From Pseudomonas sp. GV085 (GTDB lineage Bacteria; Pseudomonadota; Gammaproteobacteria; Pseudomonadales; Pseudomonadaceae), in the NCBI RefSeq assembly GCF_003050925.1, contig NZ_QAOV01000005.1, positions 62,001 through 126,000 of the forward strand: a stretch of DNA of 64,000 nt, written 5' to 3'. The notes under the pieces were generated by a model that saw nothing but the letters and a program-made list of their open reading frames with translations, searched no databases and had not been told where the DNA came from. Made by a program: the position numbers and the translations under genes. This document shows positions 26,958 to 35,211 of this stretch, piece after piece (the stretch's first letter is position 1; the number at the start of each line of letters is the position of its first letter).

Positions 26958-28013
26958 TCAAACCGCGGCGTTATAGAACTGCTCGCTGCTCTTCTGCTCC
27001 ACCAACGCCTGCTCGATGGCGGCCTGATGCACTTCATCCGAGTGCTCTTCACGCGCTTCCGGCAGGATGCCCAGGCGCGAGAACAGTTGCATGTCCTTGT
27101 CGGCCTGCGGGTTGGCGGTGGTCAGCAGTTTTTCGCCGTAGAAAATCGAGTTGGCGCCGGCGAAGAACGCCAGGGCCTGCATCTGTTCGTTCATGGCTTC
27201 GCGGCCGGCGGACAGGCGCACGTGGGATTGCGGCATCAGGATGCGCGCGACGGCGAGCATGCGGATGAAGTCGAACGGGTCGACGTCGTCGGCATTTTCC
27301 AGTGGCGTGCCGGCGACTTTCACCAGCATGTTGATCGGCACCGACTCCGGGTGCTCCGGCAGGTTGGCCAGCTGGATCAGCAGGTTGGCGCGGTCATCCA
27401 GCGACTCGCCCATGCCAAGAATGCCGCCGGAGCAGATCTTCATCCCCGATTCACGCACATACGCCAGGGTTTGCAGGCGCTCGCCGTAGGTGCGGGTGGT
27501 GATGATGCTGCCGTAGAACTCCGGCGAGGTATCGAGGTTGTGGTTGTAGTAGTCGAGGCCAGCCTTGGCCAGCGCTTCGGTCTGGTCCTGATCCAGGCGG
27601 CCGAGGGTCATGCAGGTTTCCAGGCCCAGGGCTTTCACGCCTTCGACCATCTTCAGCACGTATGGCATGTCCTTGGCCGACGGATGCTTCCACGCCGCGC
27701 CCATGCAGAAACGAGTCGACCCGATAGCCTTGGCGCGCGCGGCCTCTTCGAGGACCTTCTGCACTTCCATCAGCTTTTCTTTTTCCAGGCCGGTGTTGTA
27801 GTGACCGGACTGCGGACAATATTTGCAATCTTCCGGGCAAGCGCCGGTTTTGATCGACAACAGGGTCGACACCTGGACACGGTTGGCGTCGAAATGCGCA
27901 CGGTGCACCGTCTGCGCCTGGAACAACAGGTCGTTGAATGGCTGAACGAAGAGTGCTTTGACTTCGGCCAAAGTCCAGTCATGACGCAGGGTTGCAGTGG
28001 TGCTGGCGCTCAT
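26958..28013 (-). CDS. bioB: Biotin synthase (radical SAM)
   Basis: 351 residues from the ATG at 28013, preceded by AAAGGAAA. The radical-SAM cysteines are C59, C63, C66 in CPEDCKYC, with the [2Fe-2S] arginine and cysteines downstream in the family pattern ([10 protein letters not shown]). It inserts sulfur into dethiobiotin. First gene of the operon; a BirA-like operator lies over its promoter. Confidence 0.97.
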   Translation of the reverse strand: MSASTTATLRHDWTLAEVKALFVQPFNDLLFQAQTVHRAHFDANRVQVSTLLSIKTGACPEDCKYCPQSGHYNTGLEKEKLMEVQKVLEEAARAKAIGSTRFCMGAAWKHPSAKDMPYVLKMVEGVKALGLETCMTLGRLDQDQTEALAKAGLDYYNHNLDTSPEFYGSIITTRTYGERLQTLAYVRESGMKICSGGILGMGESLDDRANLLIQLANLPEHPESVPINMLVKVAGTPLENADDVDPFDFIRMLAVARILMPQSHVRLSAGREAMNEQMQALAFFAGANSIFYGEKLLTTANPQADKDMQLFSRLGILPEAREEHSDEVHQAAIEQALVEQKSSEQFYNAAV

Positions 28014-28091
28014 GGGCGTTTCCTTTGAATTATGCTTTGGCATGCGGCTGGGTAATGGAATGTCACAGTCGCTTCACAGATGTTTCGGCAT

Positions 28092-28144
28092 ATTTAAGGA
28101 AGAGCGATGCGCTGTCAACCGCGATACAAAGGACCGGTTTACAT
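28092..28144 (-). promoter_or_regulatory. bioB promoter with BirA-like operator
   Basis: CTGTCAACC (28112-28120), 15 bases, then GGTTTACAT (28136-28144) differs from the BirA consensus TTGTAAACC-N15/16-GGTTTACAA at three positions. The left half reads GGTTGACAG on the minus strand and supplies a -35 TTGACA (plus 28113-28118), with TTAAAT (plus 28092-28097) as -10. Binding would block bioB transcription. The operator overlaps the first codons of comF. Confidence 0.65.
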
Positions 28145-28847
28145 CTGGTCAAAAAACAAACAGCCATGTCTTTTGTGCGATGAAACGGCCGACGGCATCT
28201 CCCCTGTCTGCACGGCCTGCGAAACCGAGTTGCCCTGGCTCGGTGATCACTGCCAGACCTGCGCCCTTCCGCTCCCGGCCGCGGGACTGACCTGCGGCCA
28301 TTGCTTGAAGCAGCCACCGGCCTTCGAACAAGTGATTACCCCCTGGACCTACAGCTTCCCGGTAGACAGCCTGATCACCCGTTTCAAACACAACGCAAAA
28401 TGGCCGTTTGGCCGCCTGCTCGCCGAACTTCTCGCTCAATACCTGCAACATCGCTTCGAAGACGACCTGGAGCGACCCGATTTGCTGATCCCGGTGCCAC
28501 TGGCCAACCGACGCCTGCGCCAGCGCGGGTTCAATCAGGCGGCGATGCTGGCTCAGTGGCTGGGTACGAGTCTCGATATCCCTTGCGACGAACGGCTGCT
28601 GCTACGAACCCAGGACACCGATGCCCAACAGGCCTTGAACGCCGAAGCCCGCCGAAAGAACCTGCGCAACGCTTTCGCCCTGGCGCCCGGCGCCGTCGTC
28701 AAAGGCCAACACCTGGCCCTGGTCGACGACGTCCTGACCACGGGTGCCACGGCCCAGGCCCTGGCTCGCCTGCTGATGGACACCGGTGCGGCGAGGGTCG
28801 ACGTCTATTGCCTGGCCCGCACGCCCAAACCCGGTGAGACACCCTGA
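28107..28847 (+). CDS. comF: ComF family phosphoribosyltransferase-like protein
   Basis: 246 residues. Two Cys4-type zinc ribbons lie at the N-terminus (C21/C24/C35/C38 and C49/C52/C63/C66). The PRTase PRPP loop is LALVDDVLTTGATA near 209-222. Homologues aid DNA uptake and recombination (ComF, GntX). The ATG at 28107 has AAGGAAG in front. It is divergent from bioB, and the BirA-like operator falls within its first 13 codons. The exact biochemical role of this family is uncertain. Confidence 0.9.
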   Translation: MRCQPRYKGPVYIWSKNKQPCLLCDETADGISPVCTACETELPWLGDHCQTCALPLPAAGLTCGHCLKQPPAFEQVITPWTYSFPVDSLITRFKHNAKWPFGRLLAELLAQYLQHRFEDDLERPDLLIPVPLANRRLRQRGFNQAAMLAQWLGTSLDIPCDERLLLRTQDTDAQQALNAEARRKNLRNAFALAPGAVVKGQHLALVDDVLTTGATAQALARLLMDTGAARVDVYCLARTPKPGETP

Positions 28848-28910
28848 CTTGACTCGCGCGACCCAAGCGACCAACGTCCTCACCATCGTCACCACCCAAA
28901 GCGACTTGTC

Positions 28911-29675
28911 ATGTCCTTGCCTACCTTGTTGTCCCAGCACATTGTCCGCCGTCCGCAGCGCATCGCCCTGCTGCAGCACATCGCCGAACAAGGCTCGATC
29001 ACCCGCGCGGCAAAAAGCGCAGGCCTGAGCTACAAGGCCGCCTGGGATGCGATCGATGAGCTGAACAACCTGGCGCAGAAACCGCTGGTGGAACGGATTG
29101 TCGGCGGTAAGGGCGGTGGCGGTGCGCGCCTGTCCAACGAAGGCGAGCGAGTGTTGCGCCTGTACCAGAAGTTGCAAGCCTTGCAGGCCCAGGTGCTGGA
29201 AGCCGCTGAAGACGCGAGCGACCTCGACCTGCTCGGGCGCCTGATGCTGCGCACCAGCGCGCGCAATCAGTTGCACGGCAAGGTGATCGCGATTGAACCT
29301 CAAGGGCGCAACGACCTGATTCGCCTTGAGGTCGCCAAAGGCTTGATCGTCGACGCGCAAATCACCCACGACAGCACCGAGCGCCTGGAACTGCAAATCG
29401 GCACCGACGTCGTGGCATTGATCAAGGCCGGTTGGCTCGACGTGCTGCAAATAGACTCTGTCGAAACGCCTGGAAACAATTGTCTCAGCGGCATCATCGA
29501 AAAAATTCTCGATGCCGACGACGGCCCCAGCGAAGTGCGCATCACCCTGCCCAACGGTCTGACCCTATGCGCCCTGGCCGAACCGAGTCATCTGCAAGCA
29601 TCGCGGTTGACCTGCGGCAAACCGGTGCGCGTCGAGTTTTCGCCGTCCAGGGTTCTGCTGGGCACACCGCTATAA
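28911..29675 (+). CDS. modE: ModE-type molybdate-responsive regulator
   Basis: 254 residues. A LysR-like winged helix domain (ITRAAKSAGLSYKAAWDAIDELNNL) with the ModE signature GGKGGGGARLS is followed by two MOP/TOBE domains (about 120-185 and 190-254: SARNQLHGKVIAIEP, LSGIIEKILDADDG). It binds molybdate and controls molybdenum uptake and use. No modABC transport genes are next to it here, so it acts at a distance. Confidence 0.93.
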   Translation: MSLPTLLSQHIVRRPQRIALLQHIAEQGSITRAAKSAGLSYKAAWDAIDELNNLAQKPLVERIVGGKGGGGARLSNEGERVLRLYQKLQALQAQVLEAAEDASDLDLLGRLMLRTSARNQLHGKVIAIEPQGRNDLIRLEVAKGLIVDAQITHDSTERLELQIGTDVVALIKAGWLDVLQIDSVETPGNNCLSGIIEKILDADDGPSEVRITLPNGLTLCALAEPSHLQASRLTCGKPVRVEFSPSRVLLGTPL

Positions 29676-29742
29676 GCAAAACTGCAACAAAAGGTTCATT
29701 ACTCACCATTAAGGTGTTTGCAAAATCCGCAGGGAGCCTGAA

Positions 29743-31644
29743 ATGAGCCTATTAGAAGAAAACCAGTCCACCGACCTCGAAACCATGGTCGGCCTCAGTC
29801 GTCGTGGCTTCATCAGCGCAGGTGCCTTGTGCGGCGCCGCGATGTTCCTCGGCGGCAACCTGCTGAGCCGCAGCGTGATGGCTGCCAGCGTCAGCGCCGG
29901 TAACAGCCAGTTGCTGGGCTTTGACAGCATTGCCGCCGCCACCACTGACTCCATCACCCTGCCACCGGGCTACAAGTCCTCGGTACTGATCAGCTGGGGC
30001 CAGCCTTTGCACAAGGACGGCCCAGCGTTCGACCCGAGCGGCAACGGCAGCGCCGAACATCAGGAAGCCCAATTCGGCGACAACAACGACGGCATGAGCC
30101 TGTTCGAGTTTCCCGGGGAAAAAGACCGGGCGCTGATGGCGATCAACAACGAATACACCAACTACCGCTACCTCTACGCCCACGGCGGCATGCCGCAATC
30201 GGCACAAGAAGTGCGCAAGGCGCTGGCCTGCGAAGGTGTGTCGGTGATTGAAGTGCAGCGCAAGAACGGCCAATGGCAATTCGTCCAGGGCTCACGCTAC
30301 AACCGCCGCATTCACGGCAATGCACCGATCAGCCTGAGCGGCCCGGCCGCCGGGCATGCCCTGCTGAAAACCAGTGCCGATCCCCACGGCAAGAACGTTC
30401 TGGGCACGTTCCAGAACTGCGCCAACGGCAAGACACCGTGGGGCACCTATCTGACCTGTGAAGAGAACTTCACCGACTGCTTCGGCAGCAGCAACGCCGA
30501 GCAGAAATTCGACCCGGCGCAAAAACGCTACGGCGTGGTGGCCACCAGCAAAGAGATCAACTGGCACCCGCACGACGAGCGCTTCGACATGGCCAAGAAC
30601 CCCAACGAACTCAACCGTCACGGCTGGGTGGTGGAGATCGATCCGTTCGATCCGAAATCGACGCCGGTCAAACGCACGGCCCTGGGCCGCTTCAAACACG
30701 AAAACGCCGCCCTGGCCGAAACCGGCAACGGTCATGCCGTGGTGTACATGGGCGACGATGAACGCGGTGAGTTCATCTACAAATTTGTCAGCCGCGACAA
30801 GATCGACCACAAGAATCCCAAGGCCAACCGCGACATTCTCGATCACGGCACCCTGTACGTGGCGCGTTTCGATGCCGGCGACGGCAACGCCGATCACCCG
30901 AAAGGCCAGGGTGAATGGATCGAGCTGACCCACGGCAAAAACGGTATCGACGCCAGCAGCGGCTTTGCCGATCAGGCCGAAGTGCTGATCCACGCCCGTC
31001 TCGCCGCCAGCGTGGTGAAAGCCACGCGCATGGATCGCCCGGAATGGATCGTGGTCAGCCCCAAGGATGGCCAGGTCTACTGCACGCTGACCAACAACGC
31101 CAAACGTGGCGAAGACGGGCAACCGGCGGGCGGACCGAACCCGCGCGAGAAGAACGTCTACGGGCAGATCCTGCGCTGGCGCACCGAGCGTGACGATCAC
31201 GGCTCGAAAACCTTTGCCTGGGACCTGTTCGTCGTCGCCGGTAATCCGGGGGTTCACGCCGGCACACCCAAAGGCGGATCGTCGAACATCACGCCGCAGA
31301 ACATGTTCAACAGCCCGGACGGCCTGGGCTTCGACAAGGCCGGACGCTTGTGGATTCTCACCGACGGCGATTCGAGCAACGCCGGAGACTTTGCCGGCAT
31401 GGGCAACAACCAGATGCTCTGTGCCGACCCGGTAACCGGCGAGATTCGCCGCTTCATGGTTGGCCCGGTAGGATGTGAAGTGACCGGCATCAGCTTCTCG
31501 CCGGATCAGAAAACCCTGTTTGTCGGGATCCAGCACCCGGGTGAAAACGGTGGTTCGACCTTCCCCGAGCATCTGCCCAATGGCAAGCCGCGGTCTTCGG
31601 TGATGGCGATTTCGCGGGAAGATGGCGGGATCGTCGGCGCCTGA
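29743..31644 (+). CDS. phoX: PhoX family alkaline phosphatase, Tat-exported
   Basis: 633 residues with a Tat signal SRRGFI (R20, R21), a hydrophobic stretch and a probable cleavage near 47. The body is a DUF839/PhoX beta-propeller with WGTYLTCEENFTDCFG, NRHGWVVEIDPFDP and GTPKGGSSNITPQNMF. PhoX enzymes use Ca2+ and Fe3+ and release phosphate from organic esters. No clear Pho box was found in the 67 bases upstream, so control by PhoB is unproved and this may be a PhoX paralogue. Confidence 0.85.
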   Translation: MSLLEENQSTDLETMVGLSRRGFISAGALCGAAMFLGGNLLSRSVMAASVSAGNSQLLGFDSIAAATTDSITLPPGYKSSVLISWGQPLHKDGPAFDPSGNGSAEHQEAQFGDNNDGMSLFEFPGEKDRALMAINNEYTNYRYLYAHGGMPQSAQEVRKALACEGVSVIEVQRKNGQWQFVQGSRYNRRIHGNAPISLSGPAAGHALLKTSADPHGKNVLGTFQNCANGKTPWGTYLTCEENFTDCFGSSNAEQKFDPAQKRYGVVATSKEINWHPHDERFDMAKNPNELNRHGWVVEIDPFDPKSTPVKRTALGRFKHENAALAETGNGHAVVYMGDDERGEFIYKFVSRDKIDHKNPKANRDILDHGTLYVARFDAGDGNADHPKGQGEWIELTHGKNGIDASSGFADQAEVLIHARLAASVVKATRMDRPEWIVVSPKDGQVYCTLTNNAKRGEDGQPAGGPNPREKNVYGQILRWRTERDDHGSKTFAWDLFVVAGNPGVHAGTPKGGSSNITPQNMFNSPDGLGFDKAGRLWILTDGDSSNAGDFAGMGNNQMLCADPVTGEIRRFMVGPVGCEVTGISFSPDQKTLFVGIQHPGENGGSTFPEHLPNGKPRSSVMAISREDGGIVGA

Positions 31645-31652
31645 CAGGCCCT

Positions 31653-31747
31653 CATCGCGAGCAGGCTCGCTCCCACATGGGGTTTTCCGAGTGAACACGA
31701 TCTGTGACACACAGGAGATCACTTGTGGGAGCGAGCCTGCTCGCGAA
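31653..31747. repeat. REPIN after phoX
   Basis: REP halves at about 31653-31676 and 31724-31747 facing each other; the loop is about 47 bases. Fills most of the phoX-srkA gap. Confidence 0.92.
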
Positions 31748-31852
31748 GGCGCCAGCCCGAGCAACACATCTCTCAACCCTGCCCCTAAAGAGCGCCCGTC
31801 TGCGCTACCATGCCTGGCCGGACGCAGCAGCCTGCTGCGCGCAGGAGTCAGC

Positions 31853-32827
31853 ATGGCCCACCCGTTTGAAACCCTTACGCCAGACCTCGTACTCGACGCC
31901 GTCGAAAGCATCGGCTTTCTTAGCGACGCGCGCATCCTGGCGCTCAACAGCTACGAGAACCGCGTCTATCAGGTCGGTATCGAAGACGCCGAGCCACTGA
32001 TCGCCAAGTTCTACCGGCCGCAACGCTGGAGCAACGAAGCGATTCTGGAAGAGCACCAGTTCACCGCCGAACTCGCCGACTGCGAGGTGCCGGTCGTGGC
32101 GCCGTTGATCCATAACGGTGAAACCCTGCACGAGCACAACGGTTTCCGTTTCACCCTGTTCCCCCGCCGTGGTGGCCGCGCGCCGGAACCGGGCAACCTC
32201 GATCAACTGTATCGCCTGGGCCAGTTGCTCGGGCGCCTGCATGCGGTCGGCTCGACCCGGCCATTCGAGCACCGTGAAGCACTGGCGGTGAAAAATTTCG
32301 GCCATGATTCGCTGACCACGTTGCTCGACGGCAATTTCATCCCCCGCAGCCTGCTGCCGGCCTACGAATCGGTAGCCCGCGATCTGCTCAAACGTGTGGA
32401 AGATGCCTATAACAACACGCCGCACCAGAACATCCGCATGCACGGTGACTGCCACCCCGGCAACATGATGTGCCGCGACGAGATGTTCCATATCGTCGAC
32501 CTCGACGACTGCCGCATGGGTCCGGCGGTGCAAGACATCTGGATGATGCTGGCCGGCGATCGTCAGGATTGCCTGAGCCAGTTGTCGGAACTGATGGACG
32601 GCTACAACGAATTCCACGACTTCAACCCCCGTGAACTGGCCTTGATCGAACCGTTGCGCGCCCTGCGCCTGATGCATTACAGCGCCTGGCTTGCCCGCCG
32701 CTGGGACGATCCGGCCTTCCCCCGCAGTTTCCCGTGGTTCGGCACCGAGCGTTATTGGGGTGATCAGGTGTTGGCGTTGCGCGAACAGCTGGCGGCGCTC
32801 CAAGAAGAGCCACTGAAACTCTTCTGA
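31853..32827 (+). CDS. srkA: Stress response kinase A (YihE)
   Basis: 324 residues from the ATG at 31853, preceded by AGGAG. It is an aminoglycoside-phosphotransferase-like protein kinase: catalytic loop MHGDCHPGNMM and metal-binding IVDLDDCRMGP. SrkA counters programmed death under stress in E. coli. Open frame upstream of the ATG lies in a REP region and is not coding. The neighbours phoX and rarD are in the same direction but separated by REPs. Confidence 0.94.
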   Translation: MAHPFETLTPDLVLDAVESIGFLSDARILALNSYENRVYQVGIEDAEPLIAKFYRPQRWSNEAILEEHQFTAELADCEVPVVAPLIHNGETLHEHNGFRFTLFPRRGGRAPEPGNLDQLYRLGQLLGRLHAVGSTRPFEHREALAVKNFGHDSLTTLLDGNFIPRSLLPAYESVARDLLKRVEDAYNNTPHQNIRMHGDCHPGNMMCRDEMFHIVDLDDCRMGPAVQDIWMMLAGDRQDCLSQLSELMDGYNEFHDFNPRELALIEPLRALRLMHYSAWLARRWDDPAFPRSFPWFGTERYWGDQVLALREQLAALQEEPLKLF

Positions 32828-32840
32828 CTCACCCGCCCCC

Positions 32841-32942
32841 CTGTAGGAGCGAGCCTGCTCGCGATGGACGTCAACGATAACGCGTGCTGTCTGGATAGAC
32901 GCGTTGCCCTTGCGTTCTTCGCGAGCAGGCTCGCTCCTACAG
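32841..32942. repeat. REPIN with conserved long loop
   Basis: REP halves at 32841-32865 and 32918-32942. The loop GACGTCAACGATAACGCGTG is shared, with small changes, by the REPINs at 53730-53832 and 63680-63781. Confidence 0.92.
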
Positions 32943-33043
32943 AGACCGATGTTCACAAATGACCTACCTATTCAGTCAGGACATTCGCGGACAAATCTCC
33001 TTACAATCCTTCTCTTTGTTAGCTGCCTAAGCAAGGATTCTGC

Positions 33044-33931
33044 ATGCAAGCCGCCAACCCGCGTCGCGGGTACATTCTGGGCCTGAGTGCCTACATCATC
33101 TGGGGACTTTTCCCCCTCTATTTCAAAGCCATCGCCAGCGTGCCCGCCGTGGAAATCATCATCCACCGGGTACTGTGGTCGGCGCTGTTCGGCGCCTTGT
33201 TGCTGATGGTCTGGAAGCATCCCGGCTGGTGGCGCGAACTGCGGGAGAACCCGCGAAGGATGGCGACCCTGGCCCTGAGCGGTGCACTGATTGCGGCCAA
33301 CTGGCTGACATACGTCTGGTCGGTGAACAACGGCCGCATGCTGGAGGCCAGCCTTGGTTACTACATCAACCCATTGGTGAACGTGTTGCTGGGCATGCTG
33401 ATCCTCGGCGAACGGCTGCGGCGCATGCAATGGATTGCCGTCGGTCTGGCGGCCGTGGGTGTGGCGCAGCAGGTCTGGCAAGTGGGCAGCCTGCCGTGGG
33501 TGTCGCTGGCGCTGGCACTGACCTTCGGTTTCTATGGCCTGATTCGCAAACAGGCACCGGTCAAGGCGCTGCCGGGGCTGGTGGTGGAAACCTGGATGCT
33601 GGTGCCGATCGCCCTCGGCTGGTTGCTGCTCAATCCGGCGGCCAGCAGCGCCCAAGCCGAATTCTGGACCACCTCCCAGGCCTGGTGGCTGGTGGCCGCC
33701 GGCCCGATCACGCTGGTACCGCTGGTCTGCTTCAACGCGGCTGCCCGGCATTTGCCCTACACGACACTGGGCTTTCTCCAGTATCTGGCACCGACACTGG
33801 TGCTGCTGCAAGCGGTCCTGCTGTTTGGCGAGCACCTGTCGTCCAGCACCCTGGTAGCGTTCATGTTCATCTGGGCCGGCCTGGCGGTTTACAGCGTCGA
33901 TGCGTGGATAAGTTTGCGCCGCCGCAGCTGA
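33044..33931 (+). CDS. rarD: RarD, EamA-family transporter
   Basis: 295 residues with about ten hydrophobic helices forming two EamA repeats. N-terminal GYILGLSAYIIWGLFPLYFK and WSVNNGRMLEASLGYYINPL are RarD hallmarks. Annotated in many genomes as chloramphenicol-sensitive protein RarD; the physiological substrate is unknown. GCAAGGA lies upstream of the ATG. Confidence 0.92.
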   Translation: MQAANPRRGYILGLSAYIIWGLFPLYFKAIASVPAVEIIIHRVLWSALFGALLLMVWKHPGWWRELRENPRRMATLALSGALIAANWLTYVWSVNNGRMLEASLGYYINPLVNVLLGMLILGERLRRMQWIAVGLAAVGVAQQVWQVGSLPWVSLALALTFGFYGLIRKQAPVKALPGLVVETWMLVPIALGWLLLNPAASSAQAEFWTTSQAWWLVAAGPITLVPLVCFNAAARHLPYTTLGFLQYLAPTLVLLQAVLLFGEHLSSSTLVAFMFIWAGLAVYSVDAWISLRRRS

Positions 33932-34141
33932 TCAAAAAACACACAAAACTCTACAGGCCACGTCTTCCGTGGCCTGCATCATTCCTTCCCAAGGTTATCC
34001 ACAGCGTGATCCCCGCCGTTTGTGCGCAAGTGGCTGAAACTGCTGGTTTTTTGATCAGATCCTGAAGAACCCCGGCCGGTGTGGCCTGGCGGGGTGTCTC
34101 TACAGGTTATCCACAGGCGGGTGCACGTTTAACTTGGATAA
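33928..34141. other. Structured gap with long inverted repeat and three DnaA boxes
   Basis: CTGATCAAAAAAC (33928-33940) is repeated exactly, inverted, at 34046-34058. Between them lie a 9-bp hairpin (33954-33976) and a perfect DnaA box TTATCCACA (33995-34003). A second perfect box is at 34107-34115 and a weaker one (CTTGGATAA, inverted TTATCCAAG) at 34133-34141. The gap lies between the convergent genes rarD and gcvR. No open frame of note. Function unknown: a DnaA-binding site cluster, a terminator region or a small RNA locus are possible. Confidence 0.6.
33954..33976. terminator. Hairpin after rarD
   Basis: CAGGCCACG-TCTTC-CGTGGCCTG, a perfect 9-bp stem 23 bases after the rarD stop. No U-run follows on the plus strand; on the minus strand it is followed by TAGAGTTTTGTG. 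It may serve as a terminator for either convergent gene. Confidence 0.55.
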
Positions 34142-34146
34142 CCCGA

Positions 34147-34665
34147 TCAGGGTTCACTGCGCAGCACCAGCTCGACCATCAGGTCGTCCGCCAGGGTTTC
34201 CAGGCGCGATTGCAGTACGTCCAGCGACAACGTCACCGGGACGGCAAGAATCGCTTCGGCATGGAACAACGGCTCGCTGCTCATCGGTGCCGGGCGCACT
34301 TCGGTGACCAGCCGCTCCAGGTTCACCCCCTGCTCGCTCAACAAGCGTGTGATGTCACGCACGATCCCCGGACGATCATTGCCCACCAGTTCCATGGCGA
34401 TCGGCTTCCAGGTGCAGGATTGTTCGATGCTACTTTCGGCGATCAACACGCGAATGCCCTGGGCGGACAAGCCCTGCAGGGCATCGACCAATTCGTCGTA
34501 GGCCTCGGCCGGCACACCCACTCGAAGAATCCCGGCGAATTGTCCCGCCATGCGCGACATGCGGCTTTCCAGCCAGTTACCGCCGTGTTCGGCGATGCAT
34601 TGGGCAATGCGCTCGACTTGCCCTGGCTTGTCCGGTGCGAATACGGTGAGTACGAGGTGGTCCAT
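34147..34665 (-). CDS. Glycine cleavage regulator-like protein (GcvR, two ACT domains)
   Basis: 172 residues with two ACT domains: about 1-80 (LVLTVFAPDKPGQVERIAQCI) and 90-165 (ELVGNDRPGIVRDITRLLSEQGVNLERL). GcvR-type proteins repress glycine cleavage by binding GcvA when glycine is low. The gene lies far from any gcv operon here. It is divergent from glcB across a 546-base gap. Confidence 0.88.
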   Translation of the reverse strand: MDHLVLTVFAPDKPGQVERIAQCIAEHGGNWLESRMSRMAGQFAGILRVGVPAEAYDELVDALQGLSAQGIRVLIAESSIEQSCTWKPIAMELVGNDRPGIVRDITRLLSEQGVNLERLVTEVRPAPMSSEPLFHAEAILAVPVTLSLDVLQSRLETLADDLMVELVLRSEP

Positions 34666-34748
34666 GGCGCAGCCCTCTGGTCATGACTTTTGTTATAGAG
34701 AACCAAGTATAGGCAAGGGTTGAACCTGTGCTGACAGGTCCGGCGCCT

Positions 34749-34812
34749 TCGCGAGCAGGCTCGCTCCCACAGGAGTTGCGCGGGCCTTTGTGGGAGCGAG
34801 CCTGCTCGCGAA
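34749..34812. repeat. REPIN between gcvR and glcB
   Basis: REP halves 34749-34771 and 34789-34811 with a short (17-base) loop. It is in the gcvR-glcB gap; the rest of that gap holds the putative glcB promoter and leader. Confidence 0.92.
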
Positions 34813-34961
34813 TGAAGGCACCGCCGATCGAAATGAAAAGCAAATCGTGTACAACTTTCGATATTTAACTGGAACAATCTACTGGTTTTTTGAGAACATC
34901 CCGCTCCGCGCCGTGACCGCAATGCGTCATGGGGTCGCAGAACGACGTAATTAGTCTGATT

Positions 34962-35008
34962 TTCACAACCGCAATTCATCATGTAGTATGCCGCAGCGCG
35001 CACTACAT
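34962..35008 (+). promoter_or_regulatory. Candidate glcB promoter with overlapping dyad
   Basis: TTCACA (34962-34967), 16 bases, TAGTAT (34984-34989). The inverted repeat ATGTAGT (34981-34987) and ACTACAT (35002-35008) overlaps the -10, a typical repressor position. Transcription from here would give a leader of about 215 bases before the glcB start. Promoter strength and regulator are unknown. Confidence 0.45.
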
Positions 35009-35211
35009 AACGTTGGATCGATGTCTGCCGCAGGCACGTCCACAACCCTGAAAGCCCTGTCAGCAAGGCCCCAAGCCGTTGATCGGTCCCAGCCCAGCCG
35101 CCCGTAATGGGCATGTACTGGTAGAGGGGTTTGTGGTTTAAATGGCCAAAGGCTTCATTGTTAAATTGAAGAGCTGAAAAGCGAAATAAGCTGAGCAGAG
35201 TGAGGCAAGCA

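Noticed and set aside
29676..29742. Pho box before phoX
   Set aside because: No pair of CTGTCAT-like repeats at 11-base spacing could be found.
30292..31947. Antisense frame opposite phoX
   Set aside because: phoX has a Tat signal and family motifs; the antisense frame runs through a REP pair and is not a plausible protein.
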